Assembly (NCBI GenBank): GCA_002354335.1
Contig: DELI01000033.1
Location: 134,571-198,570, forward strand
Source of the DNA: Sphingobacterium sp. UBA2700
GTDB lineage: Bacteria; Bacteroidota; Bacteroidia; Sphingobacteriales; Sphingobacteriaceae
DNA: 64,000 nt
Reading direction: 5' to 3'
The notes beneath the pieces were generated by a model. That model saw only the letters and a program-made list of their open reading frames with translations. It was not told the origin of the DNA and did not search any database. Of this stretch, positions 37,137 through 45,552 are shown in pieces (the stretch's first letter is position 1; each line of letters opens with the position of its first letter). The translations under genes were made by a program, and so were the position numbers.

Positions 37137-37811
37137 TCAATCCAAAGATAACATATATCCAACGCCTCGGATATTCGTTATCTTAATTCGCTCATCGGCG
37201 GACAGGTATTTGCGTATTCTACTGATGAATACGTCCAGGCTTCGGCCTGTAAAATAAGTATCATTACTCCAATAGGTACGAATGATTTCATCGCGTGGAA
37301 GCACTTTATCTTTACTTTCGATCAAGCGCTTCAGCAGTTCTGCTTCACGATAGGACAGCTTTTCGTTGCTTTCGCCATTGGATAAAATATTTTTTACCGT
37401 ATCCAGCGTATAATTGCCGATTACAAACTTAGTATCCGACATTCCCTGACCCGTTTTCTTTAAGGCAGCCTCGATGCGTACGATCAGCTCTTCAATCTTG
37501 AAAGGCTTGCGTACATAGTCGTTTGCCCCTAACTTAAAGCCTTTCACGACATCTTCAGTTTGCGTCAGAGCCGTCAGGAAAATAATAGGTGTATGAAGGT
37601 CCGTTTTGCGAATTTCCTTAGCGACGGTGAAACCATCCATCAATGGCATCATGACATCCAGGACAATGATATCAGGCTTATATTTCCCGTGGAACAACAG
37701 AGCTTGTTGACCATTAGCCACATGCCGAACCATAAAGCCATGAGCCTCTAGACTATCCGAAACAATCATTGCCAGACTCTCCTCGTCTTCTACATAAAGC
37801 ACATTGGTCAT
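37137..37811 (-). CDS. OmpR/PhoB-type response regulator
   Basis: A 224-residue regulator. The receiver domain (1-120) has the acidic pocket VEDEES (7-12), phospho-acceptor Asp52 (IIVLDVMMP) and Lys102 (RKPFK). The C-terminal winged helix (about 128-224) contains LSYREAELLKRLIESKD and SLDVFISRIRKYL. It overlaps nothing but follows its kinase gene by 5 nt. It resembles Bacteroides RprY in layout. The signal and regulon are unknown. Confidence 0.95.
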   Translation of the reverse strand: MTNVLYVEDEESLAMIVSDSLEAHGFMVRHVANGQQALLFHGKYKPDIIVLDVMMPLMDGFTVAKEIRKTDLHTPIIFLTALTQTEDVVKGFKLGANDYVRKPFKIEELIVRIEAALKKTGQGMSDTKFVIGNYTLDTVKNILSNGESNEKLSYREAELLKRLIESKDKVLPRDEIIRTYWSNDTYFTGRSLDVFISRIRKYLSADERIKITNIRGVGYMLSLD

Positions 37812-37816
37812 AATCC

Positions 37817-39247
37817 TTACTTTGGTAAGCGTATTACAAAATTGCTGCCAACCGAGAGTTCGCTATCGAGCTCGATATGACCTCCATGTTGATTAACAAT
37901 CTGCTTGACATAGGCCAATCCTAAGCCAAAGCCTTTGACGTCATGTATATCTCCAGAAGGCACGCGGAAGAACAAATCGAATACGGACTTCTGATAAGTT
38001 TTCGGAATACCATTGCCGTTGTCGCGGATTTGAAGAATATACTGATCGTCCTGTTCCTTCAAATGTACATCAATTTTCACCTCATCGGATGAGTATTTCA
38101 CCGCATTGTCGAAAAGATTCGTCAATACATTTTTCAAATGTGCATGATCGGCTTGTATCAGGCTGTTCTGGCTATCGTTTTGGAAGGTTATGGATATTGG
38201 TTTTTTTGCAAATAGTCGTGTATTCTCTACGCACTCCTCAATCAAAGTGGCTAATTCGAAGGATGTTTTATTCAGCGAAACACCATTCGTCTCCGCGATA
38301 TCCACCTGCAATACCCGTTCGATCATGTTGGAAAGGTGCTCAAGTTCATGCTTCGAGATATTGAGATAACGATTCATCCGTTCCTTATCGTCTTTCGCCC
38401 CAAAGCGTTGTATAGATTCTACCGCAGCCATCACCGTAGAGACTGGCGTTTTCAACTCATGCGTCATGTTATTAACGAACGACTTTCGCAACATTGCCAG
38501 CTGATTCTGCTTTTTGATTGTCGCTAGCAAATAGAAAAATGTTCCCACGAGCGCCAAAACTAAGAATATCGAAATCGTCAATTGCCACCCGATAGAGAAC
38601 AATAGGAAAGATCGAGGATCCAGGAAGTCAATCTCCAGATACTTGTCTTCCGAGGGATCAATCAAGATGGGGCGTGTCTTAAACAGCTTATACCTCGACT
38701 TGTAAATCTCATCTCTACTCATGCTGTCGACCTCTGTCAACGTGACGACTTTCAACTCGAAGGGGCTGTATTGCTTTCTGGCGCGCAAAGCCTGTTCCAA
38801 CCGCTTGGAAAGCGTATCAACGGTTCTTTGATCCCATTGTATATTGCGGATTGCCATGGTAGAAATGAGATGTCTGGAAAACTTACCGCCACCAAACTTA
38901 CCACGTTTGGAAACCGCCACCTCATCTAGGATATTGTCTTTGTTGAAGCCATTATCTTCCACCAGTTTCTTCACTGTATCCCTATTCACATCCGGGTACC
39001 GGTCGCTGATCGCCTTAACAACCCGTTCAACGCGGTTAAAACGTAATAATTGATTCTGTTTAACTAGCTCCTGTTCGTTCTCCTGATAAAAGTCCTGAAT
39101 CACATCAAAAAGTATATGATCGGCGGTTCCCAGGAAATACATTTTGCGGTTTTGGTAGTTGCCGTAGAGCCATATGCTGAGCACCAACGTTATACCTCCA
39201 GCCGTCAGGATAATCGCCAGTATCAATATTTTATACTTTTTTAACAT
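37817..39247 (-). CDS. Sensor histidine kinase
   Basis: A 476-residue two-pass membrane kinase. Transmembrane segments lie at about 6-28 and 215-244, enclosing a periplasmic sensor of some 185 residues without a recognised fold. The phospho-acceptor is His263 in NNMTHELKTPVST. The ATPase domain has the N box (LTNLFDNAVKYS), G1 (IRDNGNGIP) and G2 (GFGLGLAYVKQIV). It pairs with the regulator at 37137. A TAAATTTG box (39256-39263, minus) is only 8 nt before the start. Confidence 0.95.
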   Translation of the reverse strand: MLKKYKILILAIILTAGGITLVLSIWLYGNYQNRKMYFLGTADHILFDVIQDFYQENEQELVKQNQLLRFNRVERVVKAISDRYPDVNRDTVKKLVEDNGFNKDNILDEVAVSKRGKFGGGKFSRHLISTMAIRNIQWDQRTVDTLSKRLEQALRARKQYSPFELKVVTLTEVDSMSRDEIYKSRYKLFKTRPILIDPSEDKYLEIDFLDPRSFLLFSIGWQLTISIFLVLALVGTFFYLLATIKKQNQLAMLRKSFVNNMTHELKTPVSTVMAAVESIQRFGAKDDKERMNRYLNISKHELEHLSNMIERVLQVDIAETNGVSLNKTSFELATLIEECVENTRLFAKKPISITFQNDSQNSLIQADHAHLKNVLTNLFDNAVKYSSDEVKIDVHLKEQDDQYILQIRDNGNGIPKTYQKSVFDLFFRVPSGDIHDVKGFGLGLAYVKQIVNQHGGHIELDSELSVGSNFVIRLPK

Positions 39248-39339
39248 AATTAAAACAAATTTAAATTAGTAGATTTGCACCGCATAGGTTCAGGGCCACT
39301 TTTAACAAAATATAACACTGATTAACAGTTCCCATTAAT

Positions 39340-39347
39340 TACTTTTG
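39340..39347 (+). promoter_or_regulatory. -7 promoter box before the DUF4270 gene
   Basis: TACTTTTG, an exact TAnnTTTG, ends 16 nt before the preferred ATG at 39364 and 1 nt before an in-frame ATG at 39349. A second box, TAGATTTG, is at 39270-39277. The close spacing argues for the later start. Confidence 0.4.
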
Positions 39348-39363
39348 CATGACTGGTGATTTT

Positions 39364-40785
39364 ATGATTAAAAATATACAATTAACTTTCCTTATTATCC
39401 TAAGTTTCTGTGTGAGCCTATTCTTCGTAAGTTGCGATAAGGATATGTCTATTTCATTGAAAAATGAAAACATCGATAACTTAAACTTAACTTCATCCGA
39501 TACACTTAGCGCCATCGTTTCAACTGTGCTGATGCCAAATATTCCGACTTCCGGAACTGGCGATACAACAACGCGTTTATTGGTGGGAAAAGTTTCACAA
39601 GGTCCGATTGGAAGTGTTACGTCAAATGCTTATTTCCGCTTAATGCCAGAAAATGTCAGCAATGATATTCCAAAGAATGCAGTTTATGACTCGATCACTT
39701 TGGTTCTACGTCCAACGTTTGACAAATATACACATGGTGACACAACGAAATTGCAAACCATTGTAGCACATCGCGTAACTCAAACGTTAGAGCAAACAAC
39801 ATTGAATAACACGATGACAGGCCAACCGATTCCCGTATATATTTCAGGAGCTTCCATTTTTGGACAGCAAAAGTTCGCATACGACGCGAATCCTTTAGGT
39901 TCGGTGACCTTTATGCCACATATGCACAAACGTGACTCGGTGAGCATTCGATTGGCAGATGCTTGGGGTACGGAGTTATTCGAAAAAATCCGCACCGCAG
40001 ACTATGTCTTCAATTCGACCGCGAACTTTCAAGAGTATTTTAAGGGTATGGTATTAGTGCCGGCAGCAAGCAACACAGCAATTATCGGTTTCCACAATAT
40101 CCTTTCTGTAAATATACATTACTCATATAATGGTGCTGATGGCTTTAAAAAGTCAACTGCTAAGACACTTCAAATGGGAGATCGTCGATTCCATTACAAT
40201 AATTTCGAAACGGATAGATCAGGCACAGCCTTCGCGACGCTTAGTACAACGAAAGAAATTCCTAGTTCAGCAAGCAATGGGGTAAGCTATATTCAAGGTG
40301 GAACAGGCGTAGTGACCAAGATTACTTTCCCTGGTTTAGCAGAATTTATGCAAACACAGAATATTGCCATCAACAAAGCTGAATTGATTATCGAAGTGGC
40401 TTCAAAAGATGTCGGACATTATACGGCAGCATTAAAACCTATGTTATGGATTGCGACAGATAATATCCCGACAGGCTATGTAAATACGCCTTTCGCCAAT
40501 GCGGTACAGCATGGCACCTATGAGGTAGGAAACAATACTGGCCGCAACGGACGTTATATTTTCAACATGATCCAATACATTCGCTCGGCAAATGATGAGA
40601 ATGCAAAAGATAAATCCTTATTTTTATCTGTCTCGCCACAAGGAGAGTCAATAAACCGAGGACAACAAGTTCCTCCATTGACAATTCCATCGGAATTGTA
40701 CTATAGCGCAAATACTAGTATTTTAGCAACAGAGAACAACAAACCAAAAATTAAATTAAACATCGTATATACAAAATTTAAATAA
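39364..40785 (+). CDS. DUF4270-type lipoprotein
   Basis: A lipoprotein of 473 residues from the start at 39364, chosen for the clean signal MIKNIQLTFLIILSFCVSLF with lipid Cys24 followed by Asp-Lys-Asp (surface-export-like). The earlier ATG at 39349 lies against a promoter box. The body resembles DUF4270: YDSITLVLRPTFDKYTHGDT, IQGGTGVVTKITFPGLAEFM and INKAELIIEV. It is beta-rich and presumably outer-membrane attached. The function is unknown. A Kelch lipoprotein gene follows by 3 nt, so they are one unit. Confidence 0.87.
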   Translation: MIKNIQLTFLIILSFCVSLFFVSCDKDMSISLKNENIDNLNLTSSDTLSAIVSTVLMPNIPTSGTGDTTTRLLVGKVSQGPIGSVTSNAYFRLMPENVSNDIPKNAVYDSITLVLRPTFDKYTHGDTTKLQTIVAHRVTQTLEQTTLNNTMTGQPIPVYISGASIFGQQKFAYDANPLGSVTFMPHMHKRDSVSIRLADAWGTELFEKIRTADYVFNSTANFQEYFKGMVLVPAASNTAIIGFHNILSVNIHYSYNGADGFKKSTAKTLQMGDRRFHYNNFETDRSGTAFATLSTTKEIPSSASNGVSYIQGGTGVVTKITFPGLAEFMQTQNIAINKAELIIEVASKDVGHYTAALKPMLWIATDNIPTGYVNTPFANAVQHGTYEVGNNTGRNGRYIFNMIQYIRSANDENAKDKSLFLSVSPQGESINRGQQVPPLTIPSELYYSANTSILATENNKPKIKLNIVYTKFK

Positions 40786-40788
40786 TCT

Positions 40789-41772
40789 ATGAACAAGAGA
40801 AACTGGCTTGTATTACTTTTAGTCGGCGTTTTTGCTATTACATCACTTAACTCATGTAAAAAAGACGAAGAAAGTACGGATACAACAGACAATGGACCGA
40901 CAGAGTGGACAAGAGCATCTGTATTTACTGGCGACCCTCGTAGTAACGCTGCTACTTTCACATTGGATAAAGTTGCTTACTTAGTAGGTGGTTACATCAA
41001 AACTGGTAATACATTGAAAGACAACTATGCTTTCAATGGCACAGAATGGACTCAAAAAGCAGATTTTACAGGTTCAGCTAGACATTCAGCAGTAGGTTTC
41101 GCTGTGGGTGGAAAAGGATATGTTGGTTTAGGATATGATGGCGATAAAGCATTGAAAGATTTCTATCAGTACGACCCAAACACAAATACTTGGACTAAGA
41201 AAGCCGATTTCCCAGGTGAGGCTCGCTTTGGTGCTGTAGCATTCACTATCGGTGACAACGCTTACGTAGGATTAGGAGCAACACCAACTGATAAAACATT
41301 CAGTGACTTCTACAAATATGACCCTGCTTCCGATACTTGGACTGCAATCGCGACTAAATTTACGTACAAAAAAGCGTATGCTTTTGCATTCGTAATCAAT
41401 AATGTTGCATACGTTGGTGGTGGTACATCAAACAACGCTTACCCTGAAGAGTTCTTCTCATTCGATGGTACCGAGTGGAAAAAATTAGGCGACCTAAAAA
41501 CGGATGATATCGATGTTAGACGTGCTAATGCTTCTGCATTTGCGATTGGTAGCAATGGTTATGTTGTGAGCGGTCGTTCAGCATCAGGTGTCGTAACTAG
41601 CGTTTGGAAATATACGCCTTCAGACGATTCATGGACTAGCAAACACCAAGCATTATCTATCGCTCGTGAAAAAGCAATCGGTTTTGCTATCGATGGTAAA
41701 GGTTATGTAGCAACTGGTATTTCAGCTTCTACTTACCTTGATGATAACTGGCAATTTGTTCCTGTTAGATAA
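40789..41772 (+). CDS. Kelch-repeat lipoprotein
   Basis: A 327-residue lipoprotein with lipid Cys23 (TSLNSCKKDEES), whose Lys-Lys-Asp-Glu-Glu fits the Bacteroidota surface-export signal. It is built from about six Kelch-like blades, each with a GxGYV/AYVGGG core and a W strand (for example FYQYDPNTNTWTKKADFPG, DFYKYDPASDTWTAIA, VWKYTPSDDSWTS), giving a six-bladed propeller. It probably acts in binding on the cell surface together with the DUF4270 protein encoded 3 nt upstream. A terminator follows. Confidence 0.9.
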   Translation: MNKRNWLVLLLVGVFAITSLNSCKKDEESTDTTDNGPTEWTRASVFTGDPRSNAATFTLDKVAYLVGGYIKTGNTLKDNYAFNGTEWTQKADFTGSARHSAVGFAVGGKGYVGLGYDGDKALKDFYQYDPNTNTWTKKADFPGEARFGAVAFTIGDNAYVGLGATPTDKTFSDFYKYDPASDTWTAIATKFTYKKAYAFAFVINNVAYVGGGTSNNAYPEEFFSFDGTEWKKLGDLKTDDIDVRRANASAFAIGSNGYVVSGRSASGVVTSVWKYTPSDDSWTSKHQALSIAREKAIGFAIDGKGYVATGISASTYLDDNWQFVPVR

Positions 41773-42263
41773 TTAACAGAACCAAAATATAGAGTGGAGG
41801 TCTTTTAACGACCTCTGAAAACTAAAATAAAGCTGTCCAAAAAGGACAGCTTTATCTGTTTTAGATCAGCTTTCGGACTGAACAATGTAGACCATGTCAA
41901 TGGTCTTTATCTGTGTAAAAATGCACGGCTTTCTCTTAAAGGTCGAAGGCATCCTAGAGATGCCATATCAAAATGTCAAAGAGCAAGTTAGATCTATTCC
42001 TCTCGGAACGACAAACAGCAGCTTGATGTTGAACCTTATCCGCATCTCATCAAATTCAACGGCTCAAAACTAAAGCTTTTACCAGCATAAAGAATCTTGA
42101 TTCAAGCATTAAATTTTTATGAAGTGACAGGTGCAGCATGTGTACCATGGTCTATATGAAACGGCGAGAAAGTAATGTAACATTGCCGCAAAACCTCAAA
42201 TAAAACCCGAACATTAAAACCATGAGATACGGTCCATCCCCTTCCAAAACTCTACCCCCATCA
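41773..42263. other. Intergenic region between the Kelch and asd genes
   Basis: It contains the terminator at 41829-41853, a hairpin (AGACCAT/ATGGTCT near 41890-41910) and no recognisable gene. A 50-codon open frame (41921-42073, plus) has no known family and no clear promoter; it might be a decayed coding remnant, but this is weak. Confidence 0.45.
41829..41853 (+). terminator. Terminator after the Kelch gene
   Basis: AAAGCTGTCC (41829-41838) pairs perfectly with GGACAGCTTT (41844-41853) around an A5 loop. The T-tract is short. A further small hairpin (GAGGT/GACCTC) lies just upstream at about 41796-41816. Confidence 0.7.
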
Positions 42264-42298
42264 GCAAAAAAAATGGCCGCCCTATTTAGGCAGCCATT
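42264..42298 (-). terminator. Terminator after asd
   Basis: AATGGC-GCC arms (42272-42281) pair with GGC-GCCATT (89-98 of the same hundred) with one mismatched pair, and eight T follow on the minus strand. It lies just downstream of the asd stop. Confidence 0.75.
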
Positions 42299-42302
42299 CA
42301 TC

Positions 42303-42343
42303 TTATATCTTAAATCTTATATCTAAAATCTAGAATCTAAATC
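42303..42343. repeat. TCTTATATCTAAAATCT simple repeat
   Basis: A degenerate tandem of ATATCTTAAATCTTATATCTAAA units spans the end of asd. It resembles the shorter stretch near 13789-13811 (AATCTTATGTCTAATATCT). Confidence 0.5.
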
Positions 42344-43326
42344 AATCCCTTCTTCTGCAATAACTCCGCTACTTGCACTGCGTTTGTTGCAGCACCTTTA
42401 CGTAAGTTATCTGCCACGATCCAAAGGTTTACTGTATTTGCTTGCGATTCATCACGACGGATACGTCCTACGAAAACCTCGTCTTTACCGTGCGCATCTT
42501 TAGGCATTGGGTATTCCAGATTCGCCGGATTATCAACCACAATAATTCCTTCTTGCGCTTCCAAAGCCGCTCTTAATTCCGCAAGGTCGAAATCATTTTC
42601 AAACTCAATATTTACAGACTCCGAGTGTCCACCAACTACCGGAATACGTACCGTAGTCGCCGTAACTTTGATCGAATCATCGCCCATAATCTTATTTGTT
42701 TCCTGAATCATCTTCATTTCCTCTTTCGTGTAGCCATTATCTTGGAATACATCGATATGAGGGATAACGTTCAAGTCAATCTGATACGGATAAGCTTTCT
42801 CACCATCCTTACCTGCGCGTTCGTTCATCAGCTGATCAACGGCTTTCACACCCGTACCAGTCACCGACTGATAGGTCGAAACCACGACACGTTTGATTTT
42901 GTATTTCTCATGAAGCGGTTTCATAACAACCACCATCTGAATTGTTGAGCAATTCGGATTAGCGATGATCTTGTCGTTCGCTTCCAACACATCGCCGTTT
43001 ACTTCAGGAACAATCAACTTCTTGCTCGGGTCCATACGCCATGCGGATGAATTATCGATTACTGTAATTCCAGCTTCGGCGAACAAGGGCGCAAACTCAG
43101 TCGACGTGCTGCCACCTGCAGAAAATAAAGCAACATCCGGTTTCAGTGCAATAGCTTCAGTAGGCGTCACAACCTTATACTTCTTCCCCTTAAAGTCAAT
43201 TTCCTTACCCTTGCTACGCTCCGAAGCTACGGGAATTAACTCTGTTACCGGGAAATTACGTTCCGCCAATACTGTCAACATTTCTGACCCGACAAGTCCT
43301 GTCGCGCCTACTACTGCAACTTTCAT
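42337..43326 (-). CDS. asd: Aspartate-semialdehyde dehydrogenase
   Basis: A 329-residue enzyme of lysine, methionine and threonine synthesis that reduces aspartyl phosphate. The Rossmann start is VAVVGATGLVGSEML (3-17), the catalytic Cys126 is in NPNCSTIQ, and the general base His234 is in VVGGHSESVNIEF. The length is normal. It is a single gene with its own terminator. A TAAGTTTG box lies at 43389-43396 upstream (minus) without a well-spaced -33. Confidence 0.97.
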   Translation of the reverse strand: MKVAVVGATGLVGSEMLTVLAERNFPVTELIPVASERSKGKEIDFKGKKYKVVTPTEAIALKPDVALFSAGGSTSTEFAPLFAEAGITVIDNSSAWRMDPSKKLIVPEVNGDVLEANDKIIANPNCSTIQMVVVMKPLHEKYKIKRVVVSTYQSVTGTGVKAVDQLMNERAGKDGEKAYPYQIDLNVIPHIDVFQDNGYTKEEMKMIQETNKIMGDDSIKVTATTVRIPVVGGHSESVNIEFENDFDLAELRAALEAQEGIIVVDNPANLEYPMPKDAHGKDEVFVGRIRRDESQANTVNLWIVADNLRKGAATNAVQVAELLQKKGLI

Positions 43327-43761
43327 AGTTTAAATTTTTGCTTTAATTTTTTAGTAAAATTGATGATAACTCATTGTATCTAAGTGAGCAAACTTACTAA
43401 ATAAACATCAATGTTTGTAATTAATTTTAGCTATTAATAAGCAACATGCCCATTCACGGAACAATATTCAAGACATTCCTTATTTCGCTGAAATATATTC
43501 AGAAAGGCGAGCACTTTGTTGACAATATATCAATCCAAGCGGCGGTAGTAGAATCCCGCGATTTAGTACTTTCGTACAGGAAAGGATTTTATCCTTAAAA
43601 ATGATGAAAAAACAGGCTTAACGCCTTTATTTTCTCACTCATACGATTGCGTAAAATCGCGCTCGACGCCGATTACCCAGCATTATTTTACTAATTTCGC
43701 CGGAGTAATCGATTTACATCGTTAATAACAGAAAATACCTTACATAAATATCATTGCAGCA
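43327..43761. other. Intergenic region between asd and the epimerase gene
   Basis: Divergent promoter region for two genes, longer than needed. It contains a possible small ORF (43446-43598) and no repeat or RNA structure I can support. Confidence 0.45.
43446..43598 (+). CDS. Possible small protein of 50 residues
   Basis: An ATG-started frame of 50 codons encodes MPIHGTIFKTFLIS followed by KYIQKGEHFVDN, SIQAAVVESRDLVLS and a YRKGFYP end. The composition looks protein-like, with mixed charged and hydrophobic residues, but I do not recognise a family. There is no clear promoter or ribosome-binding site. It may be a real small gene, a remnant of a larger one, or chance. Confidence 0.22.
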   Translation: MPIHGTIFKTFLISLKYIQKGEHFVDNISIQAAVVESRDLVLSYRKGFYP

Positions 43762-44709
43762 ATGAAAGAATGCATATTGATGATTGGAGCCAACGGTCAA
43801 ATCGGCTCCGAATTAGCAGCAGCTTTACGAATTAAATTCGGAAAAGAAAATGTGATCACCTCTGACATTAGAGCTCCCAAAGAAATTGCCGAAGGAGAGA
43901 TATTTGAAACATTAAACGTCCTGGATAAAGAAGGAATCCGCTCCTTATTAGAGAAATACAAACCTACACAGATTTACTTACTTGCCGCAATGCTATCAGC
44001 CACCGGCGAACAATACCCTCAGAAAGCTTGGGACTTAAACATGAACGGGTTATTAAACGTTCTAGACCTTGCCGTTGAGTTGGGCATCAAGAAAATCTTC
44101 TGGCCAAGTTCTATCGCGGTGTTTGGACCACACTCTCCAAAAATAGATACACCGCAGTATTGTGTCATGGATCCTAACAGTATCTATGGTATCAGTAAGC
44201 TTGCTGGTGAGCGTTTGGTCGAGTATTACCATAACCGTTATGGATTAGATATCCGCAGCGTTCGCTACCCTGGCATTATCTCCTGGCGTACAGAACCGGG
44301 AGGCGGCACAACAGACTATGCCGTACATATCTTCTTCGAAGCCATTCGTCAAGGAAAGTACGCAAGTTTCCTATCCGAAAACAGCGAACTCCCTATGCTT
44401 TATATGGATGATGCTGTAAGAGGAACAATCGAGTTAATGGACGCACCTGAATCGGCATTAACCATCCGTTCGAGCTATAATTTAGCAGGAATTAGCTTCA
44501 CTCCTAAACAAATAGCCGAAGAAATTAAAAAAATTCTTCCTAATTTTGAAATCTCGTATTCCGAGAATGATCCTCGTCAGGCAATTGCAGACTCATGGCC
44601 AAAAAGCATCAACGATGACGAAGCCAGAAAAGATTGGGGTTGGAAACCAACTTTCGATCTGAAAGCGATGACAGAGGATATGTTATCGAATCTGAAATCA
44701 AAATTATAA
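43762..44709 (+). CDS. NAD-dependent epimerase/dehydratase, threonine-dehydrogenase-like
   Basis: A 315-residue extended short-chain dehydrogenase. The NAD site is MIGANGQIGSEL (7-18) and the catalytic pair is Tyr142/Lys146 in NSIYGISKLAGER. The whole protein (AAMLSATGEQYPQKAWDLNMNGL, RYPGIISWRTEPGGGTTDYAV) closely fits the short-chain L-threonine 3-dehydrogenases of flavobacteria, which oxidise threonine to 2-amino-3-ketobutyrate. A nucleotide-sugar epimerase role is the alternative. yebC follows 4 nt after the stop. Confidence 0.9.
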   Translation: MKECILMIGANGQIGSELAAALRIKFGKENVITSDIRAPKEIAEGEIFETLNVLDKEGIRSLLEKYKPTQIYLLAAMLSATGEQYPQKAWDLNMNGLLNVLDLAVELGIKKIFWPSSIAVFGPHSPKIDTPQYCVMDPNSIYGISKLAGERLVEYYHNRYGLDIRSVRYPGIISWRTEPGGGTTDYAVHIFFEAIRQGKYASFLSENSELPMLYMDDAVRGTIELMDAPESALTIRSSYNLAGISFTPKQIAEEIKKILPNFEISYSENDPRQAIADSWPKSINDDEARKDWGWKPTFDLKAMTEDMLSNLKSKL

Positions 44710-44713
44710 TAAA

Positions 44714-45439
44714 ATGGGTAGAGCTTTCGAATTTAGAAAAGAAAGAAAATTTAAACGCTGGGCCAAAATGGCTGTCCAGTTCACACGTCTTGGAAAAGAA
44801 ATTGCTATTGCAGTAAAAGAAGGCGGCCCTCACCCGGAAAACAACTCCAGACTGCGTACTGCTGTTCAAAACGCGAAAGCAGTAAACATGCCGAAGGACC
44901 GTGTAGAAGCTGCGATCAAGCGTGCTTCCGAAAAAGATGCAAAAGGCTATGAAGAATATGTATACGAAGGCTATGGCCCTCATGGCGTTCCAGTATTGAT
45001 CGAAACAGCAACGGATAATACCAACAGAACAGTAGCCAATATCCGCAGCTACTTTACCAAGTCCGGCGGCTCATTAGGCAAAACGGGTTCATTAGACTTT
45101 ATCTTCCAACGTAAATCCATCTTCCGTTTCCCTGCTACAGAGGAATTGGATGTAGAAGAACTAGAATTAGAGCTGATCGACGGAGGCCTAGAAGAATTAT
45201 ACGTTGAGGCTGATGAAGAAGGAAACGATGTAGTCGTGGTGCAAACTTCTTTTGAAGACTTTGGTAATATGCAAAGATTATTGGAAGAGAAAGGCATTGA
45301 AGTAAGCTCTGCGAAGCTAGAACGCATTTCCCTATCACATAGTACACTTAGTGAAGAACAGGCTGCAGACGTTCTTAAATTGATCGATAAGATCGAAGAG
45401 GACGATGATGTGCAAGCTGTTTACCACAATATGGACTAA
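44714..45439 (+). CDS. yebC: YebC/PmpR family (TACO1-like) protein
   Basis: A 241-residue YebC-family protein, starting MGRAFEFRKERKFKRWAKMA and containing GGPHPENNSRLRTAVQNAKAVNMPKDRVEAAIKRA, the family core. Members were described as transcription regulators and more recently as translation factors that ease ribosome stalling. It is co-transcribed with the upstream epimerase gene (gap 4 nt) and ends in a strong terminator. Confidence 0.95.
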   Translation: MGRAFEFRKERKFKRWAKMAVQFTRLGKEIAIAVKEGGPHPENNSRLRTAVQNAKAVNMPKDRVEAAIKRASEKDAKGYEEYVYEGYGPHGVPVLIETATDNTNRTVANIRSYFTKSGGSLGKTGSLDFIFQRKSIFRFPATEELDVEELELELIDGGLEELYVEADEEGNDVVVVQTSFEDFGNMQRLLEEKGIEVSSAKLERISLSHSTLSEEQAADVLKLIDKIEEDDDVQAVYHNMD

Positions 45440-45458
45440 TCCGACAACAAAATATTTT

Positions 45459-45482
45459 GAGAGGGCTATGCCCTCTTTTTTT
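45459..45482 (+). terminator. Intrinsic terminator after yebC
   Basis: AGAGGGC (45460-45466) pairs with GCCCTCT (45470-45476) around TAT, followed by a T7 run. It lies 20 nt past the yebC stop. Confidence 0.92.
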
Positions 45483-45541
45483 ATGCTTTTACCATTCCTA
45501 TTAACATCGCTGCGCATAATTGAAAAGTAATCCCGATTATG

Positions 45542-45549
45542 TACATTTG
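45542..45549 (+). promoter_or_regulatory. -7 box directly before the repeat-protein start
   Basis: TACATTTG, an exact TAnnTTTG, ends 3 nt before the ATG at 45553. No convincing -33 is visible. If functional, the mRNA would start at or within the first codon. Confidence 0.35.
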
Positions 45550-45552
45550 TAT

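Noticed and set aside
41921..42073. 50-codon plus-strand frame after the Kelch gene
   Set aside because: No recognisable family, no promoter, and it lies beyond a terminator; not enough to call a gene.
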